DNA from: Leucobacter sp. 7(1)
GTDB lineage: Bacteria; Actinomycetota; Actinomycetes; Actinomycetales; Microbacteriaceae
Assembly: GCF_900163635.1 (NCBI RefSeq)
Contig: NZ_FUID01000058.1
Location: 1-64,000, forward strand
Direction of reading: 5' to 3'
Length of the DNA: 64,000 nucleotides
Position 1 is the first letter of the stretch. Each line of letters begins with the position of its first letter. This document shows positions 1 to 8,360 of the stretch, in pieces. The notes beneath the pieces were generated by a model. The model did no database searches. It was not told where the DNA came from and was given only the letters and a program-made list of their open reading frames with translations. The position numbers were made by a program, and so were the translations under genes.

Positions 1-48
1 ATGGTACTGCACTCGGGAGGGTGTGGGAGAGTAGGACACCGCCGGACA
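1..48 (+). rRNA. rrf: 5S ribosomal RNA, 3' end (partial)
   Basis: The window opens inside a 5S rRNA. The stretch ending GTAGGACACCGCCGGACA is the conserved 3' part of actinobacterial 5S, including the GGGAGAGTAGG segment before the closing helix. The exact 3' end is inferred within a few bases. The rest of the rrn operon lies to the left of the window. Confidence 0.85.
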
Positions 49-59
49 CCTTTTATCGA

Positions 60-127
60 GGGTCGTATCCTGGACACCAGTGATGGTGCCGGGATGCGGC
101 CCTCGACTCATTTCACGACCCTTTTTT
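60..127 (+). terminator. rrn operon terminator
   Basis: GGGTCGT (60-66) pairs with ACGACCC (115-121), and the second arm is followed directly by six T residues. CGAGGG (57-62) can also pair with CCCTCG (100-105). This fits the intrinsic terminator of the preceding rRNA operon and separates it from the next gene. Confidence 0.7.
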
Positions 128-154
128 GAATAGCGTATTGCGGGAGGCACCATT

Positions 155-2119
155 ATGAACGAACGGGATCGACGAGAGCGCCCGGACGACGGAGCCCCCC
201 GCAACAAACGCGAAGGGTCCCCTTATCGGGGCGAACGCTCAGGCAACTCACGCCCGCAGCGCGACGACCGGTCGAGCCGGCCCGAGCGCCGCGATGGCGG
301 AAACGAGCGCGGTGGCTACGCACCGCGTGGGGGCGATGATCGTCGCCCGCAGCGCGATGGTGACTCGCGTCCCCCGTACCGCGGCAACCACGATGACCGT
401 CCCTCCTACCGTGGTGGTGACGACCGTCGTCCGCAGCGTGATGGCGACTCGCGCCCCTCGTATCGTGGTGGCGATGATCGCCGCCCCCAGCGTGATGGTG
501 ACTCGCGTCCCCCGTACCGCGGCAACCGGGATGACCGTCCCTCGTATCGTGGTGGTGACGACCGTCGGCCGAAGCGTGATGGCGACTCGCGCCCCTCGTA
601 TCGTGGCGGCGATGATCGTCGTCCGCAGCGTGATGGTGATTCACGTCCTCCGTACCGTGGGAACCGGGACGATCGTCCCTCGTACCGTGGTGGTGACGAC
701 CGTCGTCCGCAGCGCGGCGATGGCGATTCACGTCCCCCGTACCGCGGCAACCGCGATGACCGCCCTGCGTACCGTGGTGGCGATGATCGTCGCCCGCAGC
801 GTGACGGCGACTCGCGTCCCCCGTACCGCGGCAACCGGGATGATCGTCCCTCCTACCGTGGTGGCGACGACCGCCGGCCGCAGCGCGATGGGGATCGTCG
901 CCCGCAGCGTGACGGTGATTCGCGTCCCCCGTTCCGGGGGAACCGCGATGACCGGTCCGAGCGTCCGCAGCGTGATCCGCGCGCCAACTATGGTCGCGGG
1001 GGCACGCGCGGCGGCGGTCGAAGCGATCGCGGCGGCAGTGACCGTGAATTCACCGAGGCGGAACGGCTCCAGCACGAGCTGCGTCCCGTTCGGGCTGAGC
1101 ACCAAGACCCGGTGCTGCCAGACGAGGTCGATCCGCGCGATCTTCACCCATCGGCGCGCAACGAGCTGAAGACTCTGCAAGCGGACGTACAGGAACGTGT
1201 CTCCCGTCACCTCGCGATGGTCGCCTTCCTCATCGACGATGACCCCGAACTGGCACACCAGCACGCGCTCTCCGCGAGTCGTCGCGCCGGCCGAATTCCG
1301 GTGGCTCGTGAAACGCTCGCGATCACGGCGTACCGGACGGGTGACTTCGCCCTCGCGTTGCGGGAACTCCGCACGTACCGTCGCCTGAGTGGGCTCGACG
1401 GACACCTCGCGCTGATGGTCGACTGCGAGCGGGGCCTGGGCCGTCCCGAGAAGGCGATCGAGACCGGCCTGGAGGCCGATCCGAAGACCCTCGAGACGGA
1501 TCAGCGCGTTCACCTTGCGATCGCGATGTCTGGAGCGCGTCTCGACCTGGGTCAGACCCAGCAGGCGCTTTTCGAGCTCGAAATCCCCGAGCTCAACCCG
1601 AAGAAGGCGTTCTCCTGGAGCCCGGACCTATTCGCTGCCTACGCCGCAGTCCTCGAAGACCTGGGACGCACGTCAGAAGCAGCGACCTGGCAGAAGCACG
1701 CCGATCGCGCCTTGGCTGCTCTGGCAGATCATCATGGCTCACAGGACGAACTCGAGGTCTTCGAGATTCTTGAGTCCGAACCGCTTCCGGAGCCGGTCGA
1801 GATGTACGATGCTGATGCTGATGCTGATGCTGATGCTGATGCTGATGCTGTGGCCGATCCGAGTGAGGCCGTTGAGACCTCGGTCGAAGCCGCTCCCGAG
1901 ACGGTAGCCGAAGAATCGATCGAAGCTGCCCCCGAGGAGACTACGGAGTCCGCTCCCGAGCAGCCTGCCGCCGCCGCCCCTGTCGCAGAAGCGTCCGAAG
2001 ACGACTCTGACGTTGCTCCGCTCTCGTTTGCGGAGTCTGTGGAGGCTGAAGTTGATGAACTGCTGGCCGAGGCCGGCATCACCGAGACGCCGACGGAGGC
2101 GGAGGAGGAGTCCAAGTGA
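155..2119 (+). CDS. TPR-like protein with long Arg/Asp/Gly-rich repeat N-terminus
   Basis: Three regions are visible. Residues 1-295 are low-complexity and basic, built of a roughly 28-residue repeat with core GGDDRRPQRDGDSRPPYRG. Residues 297-545 are helical with TPR-like spacing (a HLAMVAFLIDDDPELAHQHA-type helix, then RTGDFALALRELRTYRRL). The C-terminus is acidic and includes a run of Asp-Ala pairs from about residue 552. The start is fixed by CGGGAGG 7 nt upstream. The stop overlaps the start of the HAD gene (GTGA), so the two are probably co-translated. The helical domain resembles the conserved actinobacterial TPR protein found beside this HAD gene. An RNA-binding role for the RGG-like tail is inference only. 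Confidence 0.85.
   Translation: MNERDRRERPDDGAPRNKREGSPYRGERSGNSRPQRDDRSSRPERRDGGNERGGYAPRGGDDRRPQRDGDSRPPYRGNHDDRPSYRGGDDRRPQRDGDSRPSYRGGDDRRPQRDGDSRPPYRGNRDDRPSYRGGDDRRPKRDGDSRPSYRGGDDRRPQRDGDSRPPYRGNRDDRPSYRGGDDRRPQRGDGDSRPPYRGNRDDRPAYRGGDDRRPQRDGDSRPPYRGNRDDRPSYRGGDDRRPQRDGDRRPQRDGDSRPPFRGNRDDRSERPQRDPRANYGRGGTRGGGRSDRGGSDREFTEAERLQHELRPVRAEHQDPVLPDEVDPRDLHPSARNELKTLQADVQERVSRHLAMVAFLIDDDPELAHQHALSASRRAGRIPVARETLAITAYRTGDFALALRELRTYRRLSGLDGHLALMVDCERGLGRPEKAIETGLEADPKTLETDQRVHLAIAMSGARLDLGQTQQALFELEIPELNPKKAFSWSPDLFAAYAAVLEDLGRTSEAATWQKHADRALAALADHHGSQDELEVFEILESEPLPEPVEMYDADADADADADADAVADPSEAVETSVEAAPETVAEESIEAAPEETTESAPEQPAAAAPVAEASEDDSDVAPLSFAESVEAEVDELLAEAGITETPTEAEEESK
325..940 (+). 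repeat. in-frame tandem repeats encoding the basic tail
   Basis: Degenerate units of about 84 bp (also 45-bp half units) encode YRGGDDRRPQRDGDSRPPYR followed by GNRDDRPS. Copies differ mostly at third codon positions and some units are shortened, which points to repeated expansion and contraction with selection to keep the frame open. The antisense strand is also open here because of the repeat composition. Confidence 0.8.
1808..1849 (+). repeat. (GATGCT)x7 hexanucleotide microsatellite
   Basis: Seven perfect GATGCT units encode seven Asp-Ala pairs in the acidic C-terminal region of the TPR-like protein. Slippage changes the tract by two residues without a frameshift. The GAT/GCT codons are unusual for this GC-rich genome. 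Confidence 0.9.
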
Positions 2120-3156
2120 GCCTGTTTGGGCGGAAAGCAACACCGTTGGGCGCGGCGCCGATTGCGGATCGCGAGCTCCTGCTCGCAGATCTCGACGGTG
2201 TCGTGTACCGCGGTCCGGGTGCGATCCCGGGTGCCGTGGAGGAACTGAATCGTGCCGCAGAGTCGGTGCGGCTCGCATACGTCACCAACAACGCGTCCCG
2301 TACGGATCGTGATGTCGCCGCCCACCTCAGCGAGTTGGGGCTCCGGGCCGCGGCGGGCGACGTGGTGACTTCGCCTCAGGCCGCAGTGACCCTGCTTCGG
2401 GAGACTGTGGCACCCGGCGCACTGGTGTTCGTGATCGGCGGCGAAGGCCTGACCGACGAGCTCACCAAGGCGGGATACGCGGTGACGCGCAGCGCAGATG
2501 ATGATCCCGCAGCCGTGGTGCAGGGCTTCGCACCCGACGTCGGGTGGGTGCACCTCGCGGAGGCCGCATTCGCCCTCGCCGAGAAGCCCGGCCGCCCGCA
2601 GCTGCCGTGGATCGCGACGAACACCGACTGGACGATTCCGGTCGCGCGGGGCTTGGCACCGGGCAACGGAACTCTCGTGTCCGCTGTGCACACCGCGGTC
2701 CAGCGCCTCCCAGTGTTCGCTGGGAAGCCCGAGACGCCTATTTTTGAGACCGCGTTCGAGCGCTTCGGCACGCGCAACGCGTTGATGATCGGTGATCGAC
2801 TAGACACCGATATGAAGGGCGCACGCGCTGCGGGGATCCCGTCGCTGCACGTGCTGACCGGCGTCGACCGCCCCAAACAGCTCGTCGCGGCGTCCAAGGA
2901 CATGCATCCGGACTACATCGTTGCGTCCCTCGCGGAACTCCACGAACCGTACCCGGAGACAGTGCAGCGCAAGGACGGCAGCATGCAAGTGGGCACAGCG
3001 CGCGTGGGGATGGACGGCCACATCGTTCGTATCGACGCTGAGGGGGACTCGCCGATCAATCTGCTGCGTGCAGGCTGCGCCGCCATCTGGGCTTCGGGTC
3101 TTGCGATCTACGGGCTGAAGGTCCCGGAGCGTCTCTTCGAGGATCACTGGCGCTAA
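2116..3156 (+). CDS. HAD superfamily IIA phosphatase
   Basis: This is a NagD/phosphoglycolate phosphatase-like hydrolase of 346 residues. The nucleophile motif LADLDGVVYRG lies near residue 20, motif II is VTNNASRT, the cap region follows, and the C-terminal Mg-binding motif is MIGDRLDTDMKGA after the GKPETPIF segment that typifies subclass IIA. The GTG start overlaps the upstream stop. Residues after about 270 go beyond the catalytic core and are not assigned. Phosphatase activity is well supported by family; the substrate is unknown. Confidence 0.9.
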   Translation: MSLFGRKATPLGAAPIADRELLLADLDGVVYRGPGAIPGAVEELNRAAESVRLAYVTNNASRTDRDVAAHLSELGLRAAAGDVVTSPQAAVTLLRETVAPGALVFVIGGEGLTDELTKAGYAVTRSADDDPAAVVQGFAPDVGWVHLAEAAFALAEKPGRPQLPWIATNTDWTIPVARGLAPGNGTLVSAVHTAVQRLPVFAGKPETPIFETAFERFGTRNALMIGDRLDTDMKGARAAGIPSLHVLTGVDRPKQLVAASKDMHPDYIVASLAELHEPYPETVQRKDGSMQVGTARVGMDGHIVRIDAEGDSPINLLRAGCAAIWASGLAIYGLKVPERLFEDHWR

Positions 3157-3263
3157 AGCGCCGCGATCCTCCGCGGGATCCCCTCCGGTCGCAGTGCGGG
3201 CGCCGCGCCGTGTCCGGACGGGCGCAGACGTGGCGGTTCCCGCGCCTTGTCAGCGGTCGCGGA

Positions 3264-3269
3264 TAGGCT
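3264..3269 (+). promoter_or_regulatory. TAGGCT -10 box, leaderless start
   Basis: A TANNNT-type -10 hexamer ends 7 nt before the ATG at 3277, so transcription should start at or next to the start codon. No Shine-Dalgarno sequence precedes the ATG, as expected for a leaderless mRNA. Confidence 0.55.
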
Positions 3270-3276
3270 GGGAACT

Positions 3277-3462
3277 ATGGAGAGCCAGGATCAGCCCACG
3301 AGCGCGCAGGCGAGCGTTCCATCTGGTAACCCTGAGGAAAGCCTGCTGAGTCGCGTCGAGGTGATCGAGGCACAACCGCTTGCACAGCGGGCGGCAGGAT
3401 TCGAGCAGCTTCACGACGAACTGCTCGCGGAGCTGCAACGAGGTGACCATGGTGACGCCTAG
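3277..3462 (+). CDS. small conserved actinobacterial protein upstream of tlyA
   Basis: This acidic 61-residue protein (begins MESQDQPTSAQ, with a helical core SRVEVIEAQPLAQRAAGFEQ) lies just before tlyA. Its stop lies 14 bp inside tlyA, so the two are translationally coupled. An in-frame TTG 30 nt upstream would extend it, but the ATG sits exactly where a leaderless transcript would begin. I do not recognise a domain. The position upstream of tlyA is common in actinobacteria; function is unknown. Confidence 0.65.
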   Translation: MESQDQPTSAQASVPSGNPEESLLSRVEVIEAQPLAQRAAGFEQLHDELLAELQRGDHGDA

Positions 3463-4318
3463 CGCGGTGTGGGCCGGCGCCCCGGCACGTCTCGATCGGG
3501 TGCTTCCGGAACTCGGTCTCGTGCGTTCACGCAGTCGGGCGACCGAGCTCATCGCCGCGGGCGGTGTCGCTGTGAACGGCACAACGGCCGCGAAGCCAGG
3601 TGTGCGCGTGGCAACCGGCGCTCGCGTCGAGGTTTCGGGCGACGACCACTATGTCGGCCGCGCCGCCCACAAACTCATCGCGGCACTCGATACCTTCGGG
3701 ATTGATCCGGCTGATCGCCTGGCTCTCGACCTGGGAGCGTCGACGGGTGGCTTCACCCAGGTCCTCCTGGAGCGTGGGGCGCGACTCGTGCAAGCGATCG
3801 ACGTGGGTCGCGATCAGTTGGCCCCGCAGTTGCGGGAGGATCCGCGAGTGCGGCTCGTCGAAGGGCGTAACGCACGGGAGCTCACCACGGCGAACCTTTC
3901 GACAGACACCCAGGAGCCAGCCTCGCCACAACTCGTGGTGGCGGATCTGTCGTTCATCTCGCTCTCGCTCGTGTTCCCCGCTATCGCACGGGTGGCCGCG
4001 GCGGACGCCGAGCTTGTGCTCCTGGTCAAGCCGCAGTTCGAGGTGGGTCGTGTCCGCGACGGGGTGGTGACGAGCCCGGAACTGTGGGCCGACGCGATCC
4101 GGATCGTGCTGCGCTCCGCCGCTGAACACGGCTTTACGGCGCGTGGGCTTGCGCCGTCCCCGATTTCGGGCGGAAGCGGGAATCGTGAATTCCTCGTGCA
4201 CTTCTCGCGCGCCGAAGCGCCCCATCCGACAGAATGGGAGGGGCGGATCGCGGAGCTCACCGGAGCACCGCTGCGGCCGCACGGAGTGGATCCGGAGCGA
4301 GACGAGGGAGCGCGATGA
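3449..4318 (+). CDS. tlyA: TlyA family rRNA cytidine-2'-O-methyltransferase
   Basis: TlyA methylates 16S and 23S rRNA cytidines using SAM, and in mycobacteria this makes ribosomes sensitive to capreomycin. The 289-residue product has an N-terminal S4 RNA-binding domain (RLDRVLPELGLVRSRSRATE) and a FtsJ/RrmJ-type Rossmann domain with the SAM motif LDLGASTGGF near residue 92 and the later KPQFEVGR segment. The ATG at 3449 is favoured; a GTG directly follows. The stop overlaps the nadK start (ATGA). Confidence 0.92.
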   Translation: MVTPSAVWAGAPARLDRVLPELGLVRSRSRATELIAAGGVAVNGTTAAKPGVRVATGARVEVSGDDHYVGRAAHKLIAALDTFGIDPADRLALDLGASTGGFTQVLLERGARLVQAIDVGRDQLAPQLREDPRVRLVEGRNARELTTANLSTDTQEPASPQLVVADLSFISLSLVFPAIARVAAADAELVLLVKPQFEVGRVRDGVVTSPELWADAIRIVLRSAAEHGFTARGLAPSPISGGSGNREFLVHFSRAEAPHPTEWEGRIAELTGAPLRPHGVDPERDEGAR

Positions 4319-5241
4319 CGACGGTGCACGAGGGTGAACCCCGGCGGTTCCTCATTGTTTCCCACACGCACCGGGAGGAAGCGATAGCGGCTACGATCGC
4401 CGCGGTCTCTGCGCTCCATGCTGCGGGTGTTATTCCCGTGTTTGCTGCGGAAGACAGCGACGAATTTGCCCCGCATCTCGATGTGTCCCGGATCGGAGTG
4501 CTGGGAACAAACGCGGCGATTGCGGACCTTGAAGCGGCGATCGTGCTGGGTGGTGACGGCACGATCCTGCGCGCCGCAGAGGTGCTCCGAGGCTCCGCCT
4601 GTCCCATCGTTGGGGTCAACCTGGGACATGTAGGGTTCCTCGCCGAGATGGAGAGCTTCGACCTCGCGTCCACGATTGACCGTGTACTGCGGCGTGACTA
4701 CACCGTGGAGGAGCGGCTGACCCTTGAGGTCAGCGCGACCTGCGACGGCGAAGTAATCGCGGACACCTGGGCTTTGAACGAGGCGAGCGTTGAGAAGCGC
4801 CGCCGCATGCTTGAGGTCGAGATCGGGGTGGACGGGCTGCCGGTCTCCTCATTCGCCTGCGACGGTATGGTCGTGGCCACCCCAACGGGTTCCACGGCCT
4901 ATGCGTTCTCGGCGGGCGGCCCCGTAGTGTGGCCGGGCGTGCAGGCAATGCTGATGGTGCCGATCGCGGCCCATGCGCTGTTCAACCGACCGCTCGTGAC
5001 CGGGACCGACTCGGAGCTGAGCGTGCGTATCCTCCCCGAAAACGTGGGTCCCGGGGTGCTGTGGTGTGATGGCCGGCGCCGCACCGAACTGCCTGCCGGT
5101 TCCACTGTGCGTGTGCGACGCTCTCCGCTCTCGGTGCGCCTGGCGCGGCTCAGCGCGGCCCCGTTCTCGGACCGCCTGGTGCGAAAATTCCACCTCCCGG
5201 TATCCGGGTGGCGGGGCAACGGACGTGAGGAGCGCTCATGA
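4315..5241 (+). CDS. nadK: NAD kinase
   Basis: NAD kinase phosphorylates NAD to NADP. The 308-residue protein carries the diagnostic GGDGTILRAAE motif near residue 79, the substrate loop containing NE (WALNEASVEK), and the conserved TPTGSTAYAFSAGGP region. ATGA overlaps link it to tlyA upstream and recN downstream, which is the standard actinobacterial tlyA-nadK-recN operon. Confidence 0.95.
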   Translation: MTTVHEGEPRRFLIVSHTHREEAIAATIAAVSALHAAGVIPVFAAEDSDEFAPHLDVSRIGVLGTNAAIADLEAAIVLGGDGTILRAAEVLRGSACPIVGVNLGHVGFLAEMESFDLASTIDRVLRRDYTVEERLTLEVSATCDGEVIADTWALNEASVEKRRRMLEVEIGVDGLPVSSFACDGMVVATPTGSTAYAFSAGGPVVWPGVQAMLMVPIAAHALFNRPLVTGTDSELSVRILPENVGPGVLWCDGRRRTELPAGSTVRVRRSPLSVRLARLSAAPFSDRLVRKFHLPVSGWRGNGREERS

Positions 5242-6941
5242 TCGAAGAAATGCGGATCCGGGATCTCGGAGTAATCGCGGATGCCACGCTGCCGCTCGGT
5301 CCCGGTTTCACGGCGATTACGGGCGAAACAGGCGCAGGTAAGACGATGGTTGTCAGTGCGCTTGGCCTGCTCATGGGCGAGCGCAGCGACGCGGGGGCTG
5401 TGCGCACCGGTGCGAGTCAGGCGCGTGTCAACGGGGTCGTACACACGGCGGATCCGGCGGTGACGGATCTCGTGGACGAGCTCGGCGGCGACGTCGAGGA
5501 CGGCGTGCTGATCCTCGGTCGCACCGTCAGTGCGGAGGGGCGCAGCAGAGCAAGCGTCGGCGGATCCAACGCACCCGTCGGTAGCCTGGGTCGCCTCGCC
5601 GAGCGACTGTTCGCCGTGCACGGGCAATCCGAGCAGCTCCGGTTACGTTCGGCAGCGGCGCAGCGCGACACACTTGACCGCTTTGCGGGCACCGACCTCG
5701 CGGCAACACTGACGGAGTACCGCACCGCCCATCGCGCCCGCCGCGAACTGGGAGAGCGCGTGGCAGAACTGACCGCCGCGCGCGATGAGCGTGCCGCTGA
5801 GGCGGTGCGGTTGCGTGCAGAACTCGACGAGATCGCTGAGGTCGACCCGCAGCCCGGAGAAGAGGCCGAACTCGCCGCACGTATCGATGTGCTCAGCAAC
5901 GTTGAAGCACTCCGCGCTGCGACAGTGGGGGCCCACGAAGCACTCGCGACGGAGTCTGACGACCCCATGAGTCAGGACGCTGCGAGCCTCGTCGATACGG
6001 CCGTGCGCGAACTCGAACGCGTCGCCGCACACGATGTCCGCCTGAGCGGCGTCCTCGAAACCCTGCAGAGCGTGAGTTTCCAAGTCGCCGACGCGGCGCG
6101 GGAACTCTCCGCCTACGTGGGTGATCTCGACGTTGAAGGGCCAGGTGAGCTCGCCCGAGCCAACGAGCGTCTCGCTGCCTTAAACGGGCTCTTCCGCCTG
6201 TACGGTGCGGATTCCGCCGCGGTAATTGCGCACTCCGGACAGTCCGCGGCCCGGCTGACCGAGCTCGAAGGCGACGACGAACTCATCGACAAGCTTGCGG
6301 CAGAACTCGAAGAGACAAACGAACGCGAACGCACGCTCGCCGAGCAGCTGAGCACGCAGCGCACCAATGCTGCCGTGCGGCTCTCCGAACTTGTCACGGT
6401 GGAACTGCGTGAACTTGCGCTCCCCGACGCCGACTTTGTGGTGCGGGTGCTTCCACTCGAGAGCTTGGGCGGATCCGGCGGCGACGAGGTGCAGCTCCTG
6501 CTGAGCCCGCACCCTGGGGCAACGCCACGGCCCATCGCGAAGAGCGCGTCCGGAGGTGAACTCTCCCGTGTCATGCTCGCGCTCGAGGTCGTCGTCGCGG
6601 GCGTCGATCCGGTACCGACGTTTGTCTTCGACGAGGTCGACGCAGGCGTGGGAGGTGCTGCCGCCATCGAGATCGGCCGACGGCTCGCACGCCTCGCGAA
6701 GAGCTCGCAGGTGATCGTCGTGACCCACCTTGCACAGGTCGCCGCGTTTGCCGGCAACCACCTACGTGTCGTGAAGGACTCAGCGGGCGGATTCACCGAA
6801 TCAAGCTGTCAGCGGCTCGACGGCGAGCACCGCCTCGCCGAGATGGCCCGCCTTCTGTCGGGCCTCAGTGATTCCTCGAGCGCGCTCGAACACGCCGCGG
6901 AACTCCTCGACCTCGGTGCCGCGGAGCGCGCCGTCGGGTAA
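5238..6941 (+). CDS. recN: DNA repair protein RecN
   Basis: RecN is an SMC-like ATPase that acts early in double-strand break repair. The 567-residue product has an N-terminal Walker A (TGETGAGKT, about residue 30), a long coiled-coil middle rich in Glu/Arg/Ala heptads (about 150-390), and a C-terminal ABC signature (SASGGELSR) followed by Walker B (FVFDEVDAGVGG). It ends the tlyA-nadK-recN operon. The length is normal for the family. Confidence 0.95.
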   Translation: MIEEMRIRDLGVIADATLPLGPGFTAITGETGAGKTMVVSALGLLMGERSDAGAVRTGASQARVNGVVHTADPAVTDLVDELGGDVEDGVLILGRTVSAEGRSRASVGGSNAPVGSLGRLAERLFAVHGQSEQLRLRSAAAQRDTLDRFAGTDLAATLTEYRTAHRARRELGERVAELTAARDERAAEAVRLRAELDEIAEVDPQPGEEAELAARIDVLSNVEALRAATVGAHEALATESDDPMSQDAASLVDTAVRELERVAAHDVRLSGVLETLQSVSFQVADAARELSAYVGDLDVEGPGELARANERLAALNGLFRLYGADSAAVIAHSGQSAARLTELEGDDELIDKLAAELEETNERERTLAEQLSTQRTNAAVRLSELVTVELRELALPDADFVVRVLPLESLGGSGGDEVQLLLSPHPGATPRPIAKSASGGELSRVMLALEVVVAGVDPVPTFVFDEVDAGVGGAAAIEIGRRLARLAKSSQVIVVTHLAQVAAFAGNHLRVVKDSAGGFTESSCQRLDGEHRLAEMARLLSGLSDSSSALEHAAELLDLGAAERAVG

Positions 6942-7027
6942 CCTCCGCCGCGACCGAGGTAACGGGGCGGTGGCGCGCCGGAGGGAAATTGCAGCGGTTT
7001 TCTCGCCGGGCAGGAGCGCCCGGGTGC

Positions 7028-7033
7028 TACGCT
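7028..7033 (+). promoter_or_regulatory. TACGCT -10 box, leaderless start
   Basis: A TANNNT hexamer ends 7 nt before the ATG of the permease gene, with no Shine-Dalgarno sequence between. This is the same arrangement as at several other genes in the window. Confidence 0.5.
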
Positions 7034-7040
7034 CCAACAC

Positions 7041-8306
7041 ATGGTGAAGATGTTCCGACGGCGTCGGCAGCAGGGGGTCCCAGCGGTACCGGATCTGGGG
7101 GATGACGAGCAGACGAAAGCTGCGTACCTCGACAACCACCCGGACGTGGTCCACGCGGACGTGGAACAGATGGACGCGGACACCCGCGAAATGTACCGTG
7201 ACGCCCGCGAGGCCGCTTTCGACGCGCACGAGGAACGATCGAAGACAACCGCGCGTGAGTTCGTGGTGCGTGCCCCGTTCCAGCTCGGCTTCACGGTCAC
7301 GCTCGGCGTTCTCGTCGCCTTGCTGTTTGGCGACATCGTCGGGCAGCTCTCGACGATCATCATGTACGTCGTTGCTGCATTGTTCGTGGCCCTCGGCCTC
7401 GACCCCGTGGTGCGCTGGTTGGAGCGAAAAGGACTGAAACGCGGCCTCGGCATCGGCGTTGTGTTCGGCGGCTTTGTCGTCCTCATCGCGGCCCTGCTCG
7501 CCATCGTGATTCCGATGATCGCAAACCAGATCGCTCTGCTCGTGAAGAGCGCTCCGGCACTCTTCAAGGACGTCACCGCGCAGCAGTGGTTCATGGACTT
7601 GAACGAGAACTTTGGTCGATTCATCGACTTCGATGGCCTTCTCAAAATGGGGCAGGATCTCGTCAGTAAGCCGGAGAACTGGGCGCAGGTCGCGGGTGGC
7701 GTGTGGCAGGCCGGTATCGGCATCGCTAACGGGCTCACTGCCGGGCTGATCGTACTGATCCTCACCCTCTACTTCCTCGCTTCGCTGCGCACGATCAAAC
7801 GGGCGTTCTACTCACTCGTGCCGCGTACGGGACGCGCGAAGGTGATGGACATCACCGAACAGGTCACCAAGTCCGTCGGTGGCTACGTGAGCGGAATGGT
7901 CGTCCTCGCGTTCATCAACGCGGTGCTGGGTTTTGTGATGATGACGATCGTCGGAGTTCCGTTCGCGGGGCTTGTCGCCGTGGGAGTCTTCCTGCTCGCC
8001 ATGATCCCGCTCATCGGATCCGTCGTCGCGACGGTCCTCGTATCCGCGGTGGCGCTGTTCGACTCGCCGATGACCGCGATTATCGCGGCGGGGTACTACC
8101 TCGTTTACATGCAGGTCGAATCGTATTTGCTCACCCCGCGGATCATGAACCGGGTCGTGTCTGTTCCTGGTGCGCTCGTTGTGATCGGCGCATTGGCCGG
8201 CGGCACATTGCTTGGCCTCCTGGGTGCACTGATCTCGATTCCCGTGACCGCGATGGTGTTGATGATCGTCAAACAGGTGTGGGTCCCGCGCCAAGAGCTC
8301 CGCTAA
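7041..8306 (+). CDS. AI-2E/PerM family membrane transporter
   Basis: The 421-residue protein has a charged N-terminal cytoplasmic extension (about 75 residues) and about eight hydrophobic segments in the 2+loop+5 pattern of the AI-2E/YdiK/PerM family. Family-like segments are ALFVALGLDPVVRWLERKG after TM2 and GVPFAGLVAVGVFLLAMIPL with the final ALISIPVTAMVLMI helix. The long central region (about 170-215) is the usual periplasmic/coiled part. The substrate cannot be told; some relatives are Na+/H+ antiporters or AI-2 exporters. Confidence 0.85.
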   Translation: MVKMFRRRRQQGVPAVPDLGDDEQTKAAYLDNHPDVVHADVEQMDADTREMYRDAREAAFDAHEERSKTTAREFVVRAPFQLGFTVTLGVLVALLFGDIVGQLSTIIMYVVAALFVALGLDPVVRWLERKGLKRGLGIGVVFGGFVVLIAALLAIVIPMIANQIALLVKSAPALFKDVTAQQWFMDLNENFGRFIDFDGLLKMGQDLVSKPENWAQVAGGVWQAGIGIANGLTAGLIVLILTLYFLASLRTIKRAFYSLVPRTGRAKVMDITEQVTKSVGGYVSGMVVLAFINAVLGFVMMTIVGVPFAGLVAVGVFLLAMIPLIGSVVATVLVSAVALFDSPMTAIIAAGYYLVYMQVESYLLTPRIMNRVVSVPGALVVIGALAGGTLLGLLGALISIPVTAMVLMIVKQVWVPRQELR

Positions 8307-8346
8307 GCGCGAGCTGAATCCGTCCCCCAGACCCAAACTCTACTGA

Positions 8347-8352
8347 TAGGAT
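8347..8352 (+). promoter_or_regulatory. TAGGAT -10 box, leaderless pyrG
   Basis: TAGGAT ends 8 nt before the GTG start of pyrG, so the mRNA probably begins at the start codon. Confidence 0.55.
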
Positions 8353-8360
8353 CGAAGCCC

